64,000 nt of DNA, from NCBI GenBank assembly GCA_013289715.1, contig JABCZJ010000012.1, positions 90,564 through 154,563 of the forward strand. The letters run 5' to 3'. Under the pieces are notes generated by a model, which was given only the letters and a program-made list of their open reading frames with translations, did no database searches and had not been told where the DNA came from. Positions within the stretch are counted from its first letter, which is position 1. Each line of letters starts with the position of its first letter. Below, one piece after another: positions 1 through 8,578 of this stretch. The translations under genes and the position numbers were made by a program. Source of the stretch: Acidobacteriota bacterium (GTDB taxonomy: Bacteria > Acidobacteriota > Terriglobia > Acidiferrales > UBA7541).

Positions 1-818
1 AGTTGTCGCCTGTCGCCCGTGGTGCGATAAAGCTCGATCAGCGCCATCTCAATTTCCGGATGCCCGGAAACAATCGGCTTCAGCGGCGGGGGCCCGTAAC
101 TCGGCAGCAGGAAATCGTCCACGAAGCGGATTCCGGCATCGAGCATCTTGGGATCGCCCGTGCCGCGATAGAACGCAATCGCGCCCTGGAGATAGTGCCC
201 CATGTTGTAAAGCTCGTGGCCGGTCGTCTGCGTCTGCACCGTCATGCTCAACGCCGCCTTGTCGTCCACGTAGTAAGTGTTCAGGTAACCGTTCGCCTTT
301 TGTGTCGCCACCACATCGTCAATAAACTTTTCGGCCGAAGCGCGCAGTGCGGGATTAGGTCCGGACTGCAACGCGAAACCCACCGCCTCTGTCCACTTAT
401 AAATGTCGGAGTCGGAATAAACCGGCCCACTTTGCGCCGCGGTGCTTTTGCCGATCAAGCGACGAAAATTGTTCATACGTCCATTCGCCTCCAGCAAATC
501 GTGCATGCTGGGTATGCTCTTCTCCACATTGATGACTCGCCGCTTCGCCCAGAATCCGCTGTCGATCGTCACGGCATGAACCGGAATATTTTTCAACTTG
601 GCAAAGGGAGACCGGCTGAGATTTTCGATGCCTTGATCTTTCCACGAGGGATGGTCGAGCAGCGCAGGCGCAGACTGCTGCGTCAGGCCGTTCTCTTGAT
701 TCGAACGTCCGGCCACACCCGCAAATAGTTCTCTGGTCGACAACAAACAAGCCGCCGCACCCGCCGATACCGCCGAAGTCACAAACCGTCGCCGCGAAAT
801 ATCCTCTTTCTTATTCAT
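1..818 (-). CDS. GH127 beta-L-arabinofuranosidase, Tat-exported, N-terminal part only
   Basis: The gene runs off the left edge, so only about 272 N-terminal residues are present. ATG at 818 follows a strong GGGAGG ribosome site. Residues 8-34 form a Tat signal (SRRRFVTSAVSAGAAA). The mature part reads as glycoside hydrolase family 127 (formerly DUF1680): a VTIDSGFWAKRR entry, a SDIYKWTEA helix and the HELYNMGHYLQGAIAFYRGT helix region of the (alpha/alpha)6 barrel. Characterised members release beta-L-arabinofuranose, including from hydroxyproline-linked oligosaccharides. The zinc-binding Glu/Cys residues would lie in the missing C-terminal half, so activity cannot be judged. A second GH127 sits at 27874-29865. 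A LacI-type palindrome at 945-958 overlaps the presumed -35 position. An open frame on the plus strand here is the antisense shadow. Confidence 0.85.
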   Translation of the reverse strand, partial: MNKKEDISRRRFVTSAVSAGAAACLLSTRELFAGVAGRSNQENGLTQQSAPALLDHPSWKDQGIENLSRSPFAKLKNIPVHAVTIDSGFWAKRRVINVEKSIPSMHDLLEANGRMNNFRRLIGKSTAAQSGPVYSDSDIYKWTEAVGFALQSGPNPALRASAEKFIDDVVATQKANGYLNTYYVDDKAALSMTVQTQTTGHELYNMGHYLQGAIAFYRGTGDPKMLDAGIRFVDDFLLPSYGPPPLKPIVSGHPEIEMALIELYRTTGDRRQ

Positions 819-928
819 GCCCGCCTCCCGAGATAATTTTCATCGAAATTCGCGACCGCAGATCCCGAACTTGAACATCGCCAAGCCGTCATTTACATCC
901 CAGCAAAGTCGCCGACCCGCAAGCGCCG

Positions 929-958
929 AGTATATCCAAACTGCAGTAAACGTTTGCT
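929..958 (-). promoter_or_regulatory. Putative promoter and LacI-type operator A
   Basis: The palindrome AGTAAACGTTTGCT (945-958, centre CG at 951-952) matches four other sites in the window. A TATACT -10 lies on the minus strand at 929-934. The operator covers the corresponding weak -35 position (952-957), a layout suited to repression of the leftward GH127 gene. It could also act on the rightward creatininase-family gene. Confidence 0.5.
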
Positions 959-1023
959 CACTTTACCGATCGCGCTCATCCGTTGCGATTGGCGGGTCGT
1001 GCAACCCCACAGTATCGGCGACC

Positions 1024-1051
1024 TTGTATTGGATAATCAATACAATATACT
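1024..1051 (+). promoter_or_regulatory. Promoter with 8-bp inverted repeat (GntR-like operator)
   Basis: Perfect arms TTGTATTG (1024-1031) and CAATACAA (1038-1045) are separated by 6 bp. TTGTAT (1024) can serve as -35 and TATACT (1046-1051) as -10 with a 16-bp spacer, so the repeat overlaps the promoter of the creatininase-family gene. The left arm belongs to a motif (TTGTAT-N3-ATA) found before four other transcription units. Assignment to a GntR-family regulator is inference. Confidence 0.5.
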
Positions 1052-1089
1052 ATCGCCGCTCGCCCACAGATTTTTCCAAGGAGAATCGC

Positions 1090-1917
1090 ATGCCATCTCG
1101 ATTTCTGGTCATCGGTCTTTTCTTCCTCGCGCTGTATCCCGCCGCTACCCACGCGCAACAACCTTCTTCACGCTCCATGGACGATCTAAACTGGCAGGAA
1201 TTCCGCCAGCTCGTCCCCGCCAAAATCAAAACGGTTATCCTGACCGTGGGCACCCTGGAGGCCCATGGATTCATCAACAACGGCGCGGATAACACCGTAC
1301 CAGTCGGCCTCGCTCACTCCATCGCCGCGGACGTCAACGCGCTCATCGCCCCGCACATTCCCTACGGCGTCACCGACATCCTCGCTCCCTATCCCGGTAG
1401 CCTGCGCATTCCCGAGGAACCCTTCCGTGTCTATGTCCGGGCCGTGCTTGTAGGCCTGGTGAACAACGGCTTCAAGAACATCATCATCCTCAACGGCCAC
1501 GGTCCGCAGATCCCCATCCTCCAGCAGCTCGCGCAGGACATTGCGCTGGAATACAAGGTCAACACGATCGTCGTGAATTGGTGGATTCTGGCGAACGATA
1601 TCACGCATCAAGTTTTCGGCGAAGACGGCGGCCATGCAACGAACGATGAAACCGCGATGGTCCAAGCGATCAATCCAAAACAAGTTCATTGGGAGCTTTT
1701 TACGGGCAACGATATGGCGGAAGCTCTGCCGGTTCCGCCCGACGCATGGTCCGCGGTTCCATTTCCCGCCACCATGCTGCAGTACACGCCAGGTCAAGGC
1801 ATACCAAAAGATCGCACACAAGCCAAAGCCGTTGAGTATTACGCAAAAGTCGTGGCCAAAGTGAAAGCGCTGGTGTTGGACACGCTGAACCGGTGGGAGC
1901 TCGCGGGATTTAACTAA
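1090..1917 (+). CDS. Secreted creatininase-family protein
   Basis: 275 aa. ATG at 1090 is chosen over an upstream in-frame start because AAGGAG (1079-1084) precedes it and a signal peptide then begins exactly here (MPSRFLVIGLFFLALYPAA, cut after THA). Creatininase-family metal-binding motifs are visible: GTLEAHG, GADNTVP, ILNGHG and EDGGHATNDE. The family includes creatininase and other metal-dependent amidohydrolases of cyclic amides; an exported form is typical of Acidobacteria and its substrate is unknown. The stop overlaps the convergent DUF885 gene end by a few bases. Its promoter carries the TTGTAT motif shared with the hydroxyproline operon, which suggests a role in peptide or imino-acid breakdown. 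Family call is firm, substrate is not. Confidence 0.8.
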   Translation: MPSRFLVIGLFFLALYPAATHAQQPSSRSMDDLNWQEFRQLVPAKIKTVILTVGTLEAHGFINNGADNTVPVGLAHSIAADVNALIAPHIPYGVTDILAPYPGSLRIPEEPFRVYVRAVLVGLVNNGFKNIIILNGHGPQIPILQQLAQDIALEYKVNTIVVNWWILANDITHQVFGEDGGHATNDETAMVQAINPKQVHWELFTGNDMAEALPVPPDAWSAVPFPATMLQYTPGQGIPKDRTQAKAVEYYAKVVAKVKALVLDTLNRWELAGFN

Positions 1918-3749
1918 TGGCTGGGTTCGGCGGAAGTTTTCTTGGCGCTCGGCGCGGCCGTTGCAGCCTGGTCCACGGTTTTCAGATCATCATCCAAGCC
2001 CAAATATTCCCAACGCAGCAAAACAATTGGCACATTGCCATTTTTCCACAAATAATCGTCGAAGGCGCGTAGATTGAAGGCATCGCCCTGCTTCAATCGC
2101 GCATCCGCCAAAAAACGCATGGTCTGAACCTTGCCAATCTGATAGCTGATGGCCTGACCCGGCCCGACGGCGAATCCCGCGGCCTCTTCCTCCGCCGTTT
2201 TTTGATCCATAGGCACGTAATGAGCCAAGTAGTCTGCAGCCTGCCGGATCGTAAACAATTCCAGCGCCAGTTTTACATCCACTTCCACGCGCAACGCGCG
2301 CAGCCGCATGAAATTGTAAATAATCTCCCGCGAGCGCGGCGAATCGTCGAACAGCCCCGCCTGTAGCATCATTTCCTCAACGTAAAATCCCAGCCCCTCG
2401 TTCGGCCCGGAATCGTAGTAGTGGCGCCGAATCGGATCGTCGTGCATCCGCGACCACGCCATCTGGAAATAATGTCCCGGCACGCCCTCGTGCACCATGT
2501 CCGGGCGCGGATCTTTCGCTGTCGCCAGCCAGAAATAGCCGAGAGTCGGCGCCGGCTCGTTCGCCCAACGCACGCCGGTCGCATGCAGAAAATCGTCCGA
2601 TTCTCCGAAGCCGGAAAGCGCGTTCAAATATCCCGGCATCAGGCGGATCGTGTAATGGCCGATTTCCGGCGAAACCGTCAGAATTCCCTTCTTCTCCAGC
2701 AGATTCCGAATTTCGAGTTCTTCGCGCTCGGTCGTACGGATTTGCTCGTCAATGCTCGCAGCGATCTTCAGTTCCGGCTGTCCCTGGTTTCGCTGCTTTT
2801 CAATCTGTTCGAACGTCACTGCGCGTTCCCACTCTTGCCGGCTGATCTCCAGCAGTTGTTCCGGCGTATACGGAATCAGCGCGACGTGGCTCAGGAAAAA
2901 TTCGTAGTGCGCGCGCCCCACCGCCGCATTTTCCGGCATCTCGTGCAAATGTTCCTGCAGCCACGCGCGATAGGTCTCCAGTGCCACGATTGCTTTTTCG
3001 GTCGCCCCCCGAAATTCGGCAGAGACGTCTCCGGATTGCAACGCGCCTCGCTGCAGCATCGGCGCGACTTCGCGCTCCACCTGCAGCAATTCCGGCCGTA
3101 TCTGTTGCAGCGAATCAACCGCCAGCTGCGCGAACGGACGCGCTGCGCGCAAATTTGCTTCCCCATCACTCAAAATCTTGGGCATGTCCTGCATGCGCGT
3201 CACGATTTCGCGGGTTCGCGAAGCATCGAACGGGGGCGGCTGCACAAGCGATTCCAGCAGCGCCGTAAGCGTCTGATCGAGATAAAAAGTCGGATCGCGC
3301 ACCCAGCGCCGGTTCAAGTCCAGTTCCCAACGCACTCGCGCGAGCGCCGAACCCATCAGCCGGCCGTCCACTTCTTCGCCCGTGGTCCAGCCCGTGCGGT
3401 CCAACTTCTTCCAACGCGCTTCAAATTCTTCCAGTTGCTCCCTCTGCTTCGCAATCGAGCGCGCCGACCAATCGCGCTCCCCCGCCGGATGCTCGAGCCG
3501 CGGAATATCGTCCGTCGAGAACGGTTGGTAACGCGCCCGCCAGCTCCAGAAATCCGCGGCAAACTGCTGCAGCGAGCCAGCCCGAGCCTGCATCTGCGCC
3601 TGCGGCTTGATTTCTTCGGCGCGCATCATCGCGCCACAAAAAATCAGCAACGCCAAAACGCTGCAAAATACCACGATCGCGAAATTTGCCACCGCAGAGC
3701 GCACACCCCGCTCCCCAGCTCGTCGAACTGTAGCGCAATCGATCGTCAC
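1914..3749 (-). CDS. DUF885 family protein, membrane-anchored or secreted (putative metallopeptidase-like)
   Basis: 611 aa, GTG start at 3749 with AAGGGG upstream. A hydrophobic segment at residues 20-42 is a signal peptide or anchor, so the mature domain is periplasmic or surface-exposed. The DUF885 hallmark HEGVPGH is at residues 420-426, resembling a zinc-peptidase HExxxGH arrangement, followed by an EGLGFYVEEMM helix. Family members are annotated as hypothetical or possible peptidases and no substrate is established. It lies 24 bp behind the amidase gene and is probably its operon partner. A paralogue with HELIPGH is at 50830-52617. Confidence 0.75.
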   Translation of the reverse strand: MTIDCATVRRAGERGVRSAVANFAIVVFCSVLALLIFCGAMMRAEEIKPQAQMQARAGSLQQFAADFWSWRARYQPFSTDDIPRLEHPAGERDWSARSIAKQREQLEEFEARWKKLDRTGWTTGEEVDGRLMGSALARVRWELDLNRRWVRDPTFYLDQTLTALLESLVQPPPFDASRTREIVTRMQDMPKILSDGEANLRAARPFAQLAVDSLQQIRPELLQVEREVAPMLQRGALQSGDVSAEFRGATEKAIVALETYRAWLQEHLHEMPENAAVGRAHYEFFLSHVALIPYTPEQLLEISRQEWERAVTFEQIEKQRNQGQPELKIAASIDEQIRTTEREELEIRNLLEKKGILTVSPEIGHYTIRLMPGYLNALSGFGESDDFLHATGVRWANEPAPTLGYFWLATAKDPRPDMVHEGVPGHYFQMAWSRMHDDPIRRHYYDSGPNEGLGFYVEEMMLQAGLFDDSPRSREIIYNFMRLRALRVEVDVKLALELFTIRQAADYLAHYVPMDQKTAEEEAAGFAVGPGQAISYQIGKVQTMRFLADARLKQGDAFNLRAFDDYLWKNGNVPIVLLRWEYLGLDDDLKTVDQAATAAPSAKKTSAEPSH

Positions 3750-3773
3750 GAGAACCCCTTGAAGGCCTTCATT

Positions 3774-5192
3774 CTAGCTGATTGGCGGACGCATCTTGTG
3801 CCAATCCGTGTGAGTCTGAAATAACCGTGCCGCCGCAATCACGGCGCGATCGTCGAGCGCGCGCCCGATGAATTGCACTCCGAACGGCAGCTTATCCTTG
3901 CTCAATCCGCACGGCACGCTGATCGCCGGCAAGCCGCACAAACTCGATACTCCGTCCGGCGCGCGTCTTTCGATCGGCTCGGCCGAATCTTCTTCAGGAG
4001 GGGCGCTCAAAGGCGCGGCCGCCGACGATTCGCCCGCCGTCGCCAGCACGTCGAACCGGTCGAATAACTTGTCCACCTGCGCCTGCAAAAAGGTTCGCAC
4101 GCGCTGCACCTGCAGATAATCGCCCACCGAAAATTCCTGGCTCGCATAACCATTAATCTGTCCGACGGGATCAATCAATTCCGCGCAACGGCCCGAAGCG
4201 ATCAAATCCTGAAAAGCCGAAGCGGATTCCATCAAAATAGTCAGCTCCGCCGCCTCTTCGTAAGGCCCGACCGGCATCTCCACATCGGCAACGGTCGCGC
4301 CATTTTCCTCGAACACTTTCAAAGCTGCATCCACCGCCGATTCCAATCCAGCCTCTTGCTGGTTCCAAACATTCGTCAATCGCCCAATGCGGATCGCTTT
4401 CGCGGCGTCTCCCGCCGACGCAGAATATTCAAAATCGGAAACGCCAGCCGGCAAAGAATCGAAATCCAAAGGATCATGCCCCGCAAGCACCGAAAGCACC
4501 AACCCGCAATCATCCGCCGTGCGCGCCATCGGGCCCAGCTTATCCATCGTCCACGCAATCGCCATCGCGCCGTGCCGGCTCACGCGCCCAAAAGTCGGCC
4601 GCATCCCCGAAATTCCGCACCATGATGAAGGACAGATAATCGACCCGCGCGTATCCGACCCGATCGCCCAAGGCGCCATCGCCGACGCCACAATCGCGCC
4701 CGAACCGCTCGACGATCCGCACGTCCAGTACTTAGTGTTCCAAGGGTTCTTGCAAGGACCCGTCAACGAGGCGTCGCCCGCGGAATATCCCAAGCCGCCG
4801 GCCAATTCGATCATCGCCGCTTTTCCGATTAGCACGGCTCCCGCGCGGTTCAGTTTCTCAATCACCGTCGCGTTGTAGCCGAACGATTGCTTCGCGAGTG
4901 GCCGCGCGCCCCATGTAGTCGGATATCCTTGCACCGCGACAAGATCCTTCGCAGCGTACGGCACTCCGTGCAAAGGTCCGCGGTACTTGCCGGAAGCTAT
5001 TTCTTTCTCCGCCGCCCGCGCCTGTTGCAACGCCAGGTCTCGCGTGATCGTCGCGTAAGCATTCAATTTCGGGCCCAGCTCTTCGCTGCGCGCCAAAAAA
5101 CTTTCCGTCAGTTCCACGGGCGAAAGCTTTCCGCCGCGAATCCGCTCTCCGAGCTCGCGCACCGAAAGATAGAGTGTGTCTTCGCTCAACAC
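3774..5192 (-). CDS. Amidase signature family hydrolase
   Basis: 472 aa, GTG start at 5192. The amidase-signature fold is clear: Lys82 in HGVPYAAKD, the GSSSGSG loop with presumed cis-Ser160, and nucleophile Ser184 in GSDTRGS, the classical Ser-cisSer-Lys triad. It resembles stand-alone GatA-like amidases rather than a tRNA amidotransferase subunit, since no GatB or GatC is near. There is no signal peptide, yet the gene just upstream (66-bp gap) encodes a small protein with a Tat signal and the gene downstream a DUF885 protein, so the three probably form one transcript. The substrate amide is unknown. Confidence 0.85.
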   Translation of the reverse strand: MLSEDTLYLSVRELGERIRGGKLSPVELTESFLARSEELGPKLNAYATITRDLALQQARAAEKEIASGKYRGPLHGVPYAAKDLVAVQGYPTTWGARPLAKQSFGYNATVIEKLNRAGAVLIGKAAMIELAGGLGYSAGDASLTGPCKNPWNTKYWTCGSSSGSGAIVASAMAPWAIGSDTRGSIICPSSWCGISGMRPTFGRVSRHGAMAIAWTMDKLGPMARTADDCGLVLSVLAGHDPLDFDSLPAGVSDFEYSASAGDAAKAIRIGRLTNVWNQQEAGLESAVDAALKVFEENGATVADVEMPVGPYEEAAELTILMESASAFQDLIASGRCAELIDPVGQINGYASQEFSVGDYLQVQRVRTFLQAQVDKLFDRFDVLATAGESSAAAPLSAPPEEDSAEPIERRAPDGVSSLCGLPAISVPCGLSKDKLPFGVQFIGRALDDRAVIAAARLFQTHTDWHKMRPPIS

Positions 5193-5258
5193 GGATTACT
5201 TCGCCCTCTTAAGCGGCGCGCGCGCCGCTCGGCCGCCGAATCGCCAGCACGCGATTCA

Positions 5259-5708
5259 TCACTCGTCATGCTTCCCGCTGGAAGGTTTCAAGACGGTCAC
5301 GGGCGCGTCGCCATTCTGCAGCGTGAATATCCTGATAGGCGCCAGCATCGTTTCGTTGTAAGCCAGAATCTTGCGCAAGTGCTTCCGCTGCTCTTCCGAC
5401 AATCGCGCGCCGTACTTGCGAATAATATTCGCGAGCTTCGCTTCCACGTCCCGGCTTTGCTCGGGCGTCAGCTTGGACGCCGCCGTTTCCTGCTCGGCTG
5501 ACGAAATCGTCGGTGATATCTTTTCCCGGTCGCGTGACGCAGCCCGCAGGCCTGTCGGCGAAACCGAAAGTGAGAGCGCGCCAGCTGCAGCCGTCGCCGC
5601 ATCCAGCCCGAATTTGCGGCGCGAGATGCCAGCCGATTTCATTTCGGCGGATTTCGCTTCCTTAATAGGAGCGTCTGAATTGCCAGAGCTAGAGGATGAG
5701 GTCGACAC
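5259..5708 (-). CDS. Small Tat-signal protein upstream of amidase
   Basis: 149 aa from a GTG at 5708; a Met at about residue 23 (MKSAGISRRKF) is an equally plausible start and neither has a good ribosome site. The twin-arginine motif SRRKFGLD and a hydrophobic Ala-rich stretch form a Tat signal. The rest is a charged helical region (LTPEQSRDVEAKLANIIRKY, LSEEQRKHLRKILAYN) followed by a short tail containing LAPIRIF. No catalytic motif is seen. Pairing of such a protein with an amidase in one operon suggests a partner or export chaperone, but I do not recognise a function. Confidence 0.65.
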   Translation of the reverse strand: MSTSSSSSGNSDAPIKEAKSAEMKSAGISRRKFGLDAATAAAGALSLSVSPTGLRAASRDREKISPTISSAEQETAASKLTPEQSRDVEAKLANIIRKYGARLSEEQRKHLRKILAYNETMLAPIRIFTLQNGDAPVTVLKPSSGKHDE

Positions 5709-5720
5709 GGAGGTATAGTC

Positions 5721-5735
5721 TTGTATATATTATCC
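5721..5735. promoter_or_regulatory. TTGTAT-N3-ATA type motif in divergent promoter region
   Basis: TTGTATATATTATCC lies 13 bp upstream of the GTG of the Tat/amidase/DUF885 unit and about 130 bp upstream of the permease gene. It aligns without gaps to the sites at 1024, 11381, 35827 and 52629. It is AT-rich and may itself be part of a -10 region, so its operator role is tentative. Confidence 0.4.
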
Positions 5736-5865
5736 ACGCGTCAAGCGATTTCATGACCAGCCCATCCTCTTCTCGCAAGCTTCTTGTCTCTATAGATTTA
5801 CTTGACGCCGTGCGCGACAACCCCACACCCGTCGCGGCACGCACGCAGGAATCACAAGGACATTC

Positions 5866-7401
5866 ATGACCACTAATGCGCCCGTCACGTCCGCCAACGT
5901 CCCCGCAGCTACTCCACGAGATCCGACCTTCGCGCGCGGCCTAGGCCTGTTCGATTCGGTGATGGTCGTCGTCGGCGTAATGATCGGCTCCGGAATTTTC
6001 ATCGTCTCTGCGGACATGTCGCGCCAAATCGGCAGCGCCGGATGGCTGCTCGTCGCCTGGATTTTCACGGGCGTGCTCACCATCGCCGGAGCTCTTTCCT
6101 ACGGCGAGCTGGCGGCGATGATGCCCCGCGCCGGCGGCATGTATATTTACCTGCGCGAGGCATTTTCTCCGCTGTGGGGATTTCTCTACGGCTGGACGCT
6201 CTGCACCGTCATCCAGACGGGTACGATTGCAGCCGTCGCCATCGCCTTCGCGCGCTTTTCCGGCGTGCTCTTTCCGTCGGTTTCGGAATCTCATTACCTG
6301 ATCCCGCCGATCCACGTTTCCAGCGGCTACGCTTTTTCGCTATCGTCCGCGCAGCTGGTCGCCATCGGAATCATCGCGCTGCTCACCTGGACCAACAGCC
6401 GTGGCCTGCAATACGGCAAAGTTGTGCAAAATGTGTTCACCGTTGGTAAGACGATCGCCCTGCTCGTCTTGATCGCGCTAGGCCTCACCCTCGGCTGGAA
6501 CGCCGCTGGCGTCCACGAAAATTTCAGCAACGCCTGGACCGCTCGCGGCGTTTCTCCACTCGCCGCTGGACTCAGCGCCACCACCGCATTCGGTCTGTTC
6601 GTAGCCATCTGCGTAGCGCAAACCGGCTCGCTTTTCTCCGCTGATTCCTGGCACGACATTACTTTCACCGCGGGAGAAGTGAAAAATCCGCGCCGCAATC
6701 TTCCGCTCTCGCTCGCCATCGGCACCGGCATCGTGATCACGCTCTATCTGCTTGCGAACGTCGCCTACCTCGTCACGCTTCCGCTCGAAGCCATCCAACA
6801 CGCCCCCTCGGATCGCGTCGCAACCGCCATGTTGCAAACGATTTTCCCCACGCTAGGCGCCGCGCTGATGGCCGCAGCCATCATGGTCTCGACCATAGGC
6901 ACCGTGAATGCGCTGACTCTTGCCGGAGCGCGAACTTACTACGCGATGGCGCGGGACGGGTTGTTTTTTCAATCCGCCGGCACGCTGAATTCCGCGCGTG
7001 TGCCCGCCTGGGCTTTGCTCATTCAGGGCCTGTGGGCCGTGTTCCTTGTCCTGCCGCGCACATTTAATACCACCACAAAATCCTACGGCAATGTGTACAG
7101 CGATCTGCTCGATTACATTATTTCCGCCGCGTTGATTTTTTACATTCTCACCATCGCCGGCGTCTTTCGTCTGCGCATCAAGAAGCCCGATGCCGATCGC
7201 CCCTATCGCGCCTTCGGCTACCCTTGGCTACCCGCGCTTTACATCATCGGCGCGGCGGCGATCCTGATCGTGCTATTCACGTATCGCCCTGCAACTACCT
7301 GGCCGGGTTTGATAATCGTAATCCTCGGCGTACCGGTTTATTTTCTGATAGCGCGCTCCGCACAACACCGTAAAATGCCCGACGAGGAGCTGCCGCAGTA
7401 G
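5866..7401 (+). CDS. APC-superfamily amino acid permease
   Basis: 511 aa, ATG at 5866 with AAGGA upstream. About 12 transmembrane helices are apparent, beginning with the APC helix-1 motif VGVMIGSGIFIV and the helix-2 stretch GALSYGELAAMMPRAGG. These secondary transporters import amino acids by proton or sodium symport or exchange. The gene lies 81 bp before a hydroxyproline-type racemase/dehydratase gene on the same strand and beside the hydroxyproline operon, so uptake of hydroxyproline, proline or short imino-acid products is a reasonable inference. The sequence alone does not fix the substrate. Confidence 0.88.
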   Translation: MTTNAPVTSANVPAATPRDPTFARGLGLFDSVMVVVGVMIGSGIFIVSADMSRQIGSAGWLLVAWIFTGVLTIAGALSYGELAAMMPRAGGMYIYLREAFSPLWGFLYGWTLCTVIQTGTIAAVAIAFARFSGVLFPSVSESHYLIPPIHVSSGYAFSLSSAQLVAIGIIALLTWTNSRGLQYGKVVQNVFTVGKTIALLVLIALGLTLGWNAAGVHENFSNAWTARGVSPLAAGLSATTAFGLFVAICVAQTGSLFSADSWHDITFTAGEVKNPRRNLPLSLAIGTGIVITLYLLANVAYLVTLPLEAIQHAPSDRVATAMLQTIFPTLGAALMAAAIMVSTIGTVNALTLAGARTYYAMARDGLFFQSAGTLNSARVPAWALLIQGLWAVFLVLPRTFNTTTKSYGNVYSDLLDYIISAALIFYILTIAGVFRLRIKKPDADRPYRAFGYPWLPALYIIGAAAILIVLFTYRPATTWPGLIIVILGVPVYFLIARSAQHRKMPDEELPQ

Positions 7402-7482
7402 CCCACCCGGTCAGCGCGCGATGAATTCGCGTGCACGAGCAGCTCATCGGGATCGTCAAACAAATTCGTTGGGGGTAATCCT

Positions 7483-8547
7483 GTGCAATTCGCTCGAATG
7501 ATTTCTGCTGTGGATGCGCACGCTTGCGGCGAACCGGGCCGCGTAATCGTTGGCGGTGTGCTCGACGTTCCCGGCGCCAGTATGTTTGAAAAAATGAAAT
7601 ATCTCGAAACGCGCGCCGACGATCTTCGAAAGTTAATGCTGCGCGAACCGCGCGGCTACCCAGCATCCAATTGCAATCTGATTCTGCCGTCCACAAACCC
7701 CGAAGCCGCTGTCGGCTTCGTGATCATGGAACAAACCGAATATCCGCCCATGTCCGGCACCAATACGATCTGCGTCGTCACCGTGCTGCTCGAGACCGGA
7801 ATGATTCCCATCCGCGAGCGCATCATGAAGCTAAAGCTCGATACTCCCGCTGGCCTGGTCGAAGTCGAGGCGGAAATCGAAAATAACAAAGTGAAGCGCG
7901 TCACGTTTCAAAATGTTCCGGCGTTCGCTGCGCACCTCGACGCCAACGTCGAAGTTCCCAACCTTGGCACCATAAAAGTGGATGTGGCCTACGGCGGAAT
8001 GTTCTATGTGATCGCCGATGCCGCGCCTCTGGGCTTTCACCTCACTCCGGATGAAGCGCGCGACATCGTCCGCGTCGGCGAAATGATCAAAGCCGCGGCC
8101 TGCGAACAGCTCCCTGTAGTTCATCCGGAAAATTCCGCGATTGCCGGCATCACCATCGCCCAACTTTCCGCGCCCGCCGACCATCCGCGCTCCGACCGCA
8201 AGAACACCGTGATCGTCTCCACCGGCAAACTCGATTGGAGCCGCCCCTCCTCATGGACTGGCGCGCTCGACCGCTCGCCCTGCGGCACCGGAACTTGCGC
8301 AAAAATGGCTGCGCTTCACGCCAAAGGCCAGCTACCTTTGCACCAAGATTTTGTGCACGAAGGAATCTTGGGCACGACTTTTACCGGCCGCTTGATCGCG
8401 AAGACGCACGTCGGTTCGTACGCCGCCGTAGTTCCTACAATCAGCGGACGCGCCTGGATCACCGGAATCGCGCAGTACGTCCTTGATTCCGACGATCCCT
8501 TTCCCAGCGGCTACAAGGTAGGAGATATTTGGGGCAGCGCTGAATGA
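7483..8547 (+). CDS. Proline racemase superfamily enzyme with Ser/Cys pair (trans-3-hydroxyproline dehydratase-like)
   Basis: 354 aa. GTG at 7483 is preceded by GGGGGT; an alternative ATG (MISAVDAH) is 15 bp downstream. The fold is the proline racemase / hydroxyproline epimerase superfamily. The second catalytic Cys is kept (Cys267 in DRSPCGTGT), but the first is Ser91 (PMSGTNTI instead of MCGHGTI). In this superfamily Cys/Cys enzymes are racemases or epimerases, and replacement of one Cys is associated with hydroxyproline dehydratase or altered epimerase activity. A Cys/Cys paralogue is at 11621-12613. Likely co-transcribed with the permease. Exact reaction (trans-3-hydroxy-L-proline dehydratase versus epimerase) is uncertain. 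Confidence 0.8.
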   Translation: MQFARMISAVDAHACGEPGRVIVGGVLDVPGASMFEKMKYLETRADDLRKLMLREPRGYPASNCNLILPSTNPEAAVGFVIMEQTEYPPMSGTNTICVVTVLLETGMIPIRERIMKLKLDTPAGLVEVEAEIENNKVKRVTFQNVPAFAAHLDANVEVPNLGTIKVDVAYGGMFYVIADAAPLGFHLTPDEARDIVRVGEMIKAAACEQLPVVHPENSAIAGITIAQLSAPADHPRSDRKNTVIVSTGKLDWSRPSSWTGALDRSPCGTGTCAKMAALHAKGQLPLHQDFVHEGILGTTFTGRLIAKTHVGSYAAVVPTISGRAWITGIAQYVLDSDDPFPSGYKVGDIWGSAE

Positions 8548-8578
8548 ACTATCGCGGCCAGGACCAGAGCGAGCGCTG

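Noticed and set aside
3..728. Long plus-strand open frame at the left edge
   Set aside because: Arg/His-rich antisense shadow of the GH127 gene, which has a ribosome site, a Tat signal and family motifs on the minus strand.
2421..3824. 467-aa plus-strand open frame
   Set aside because: Antisense to the DUF885 gene, basic low-information composition, no domain or ribosome site.
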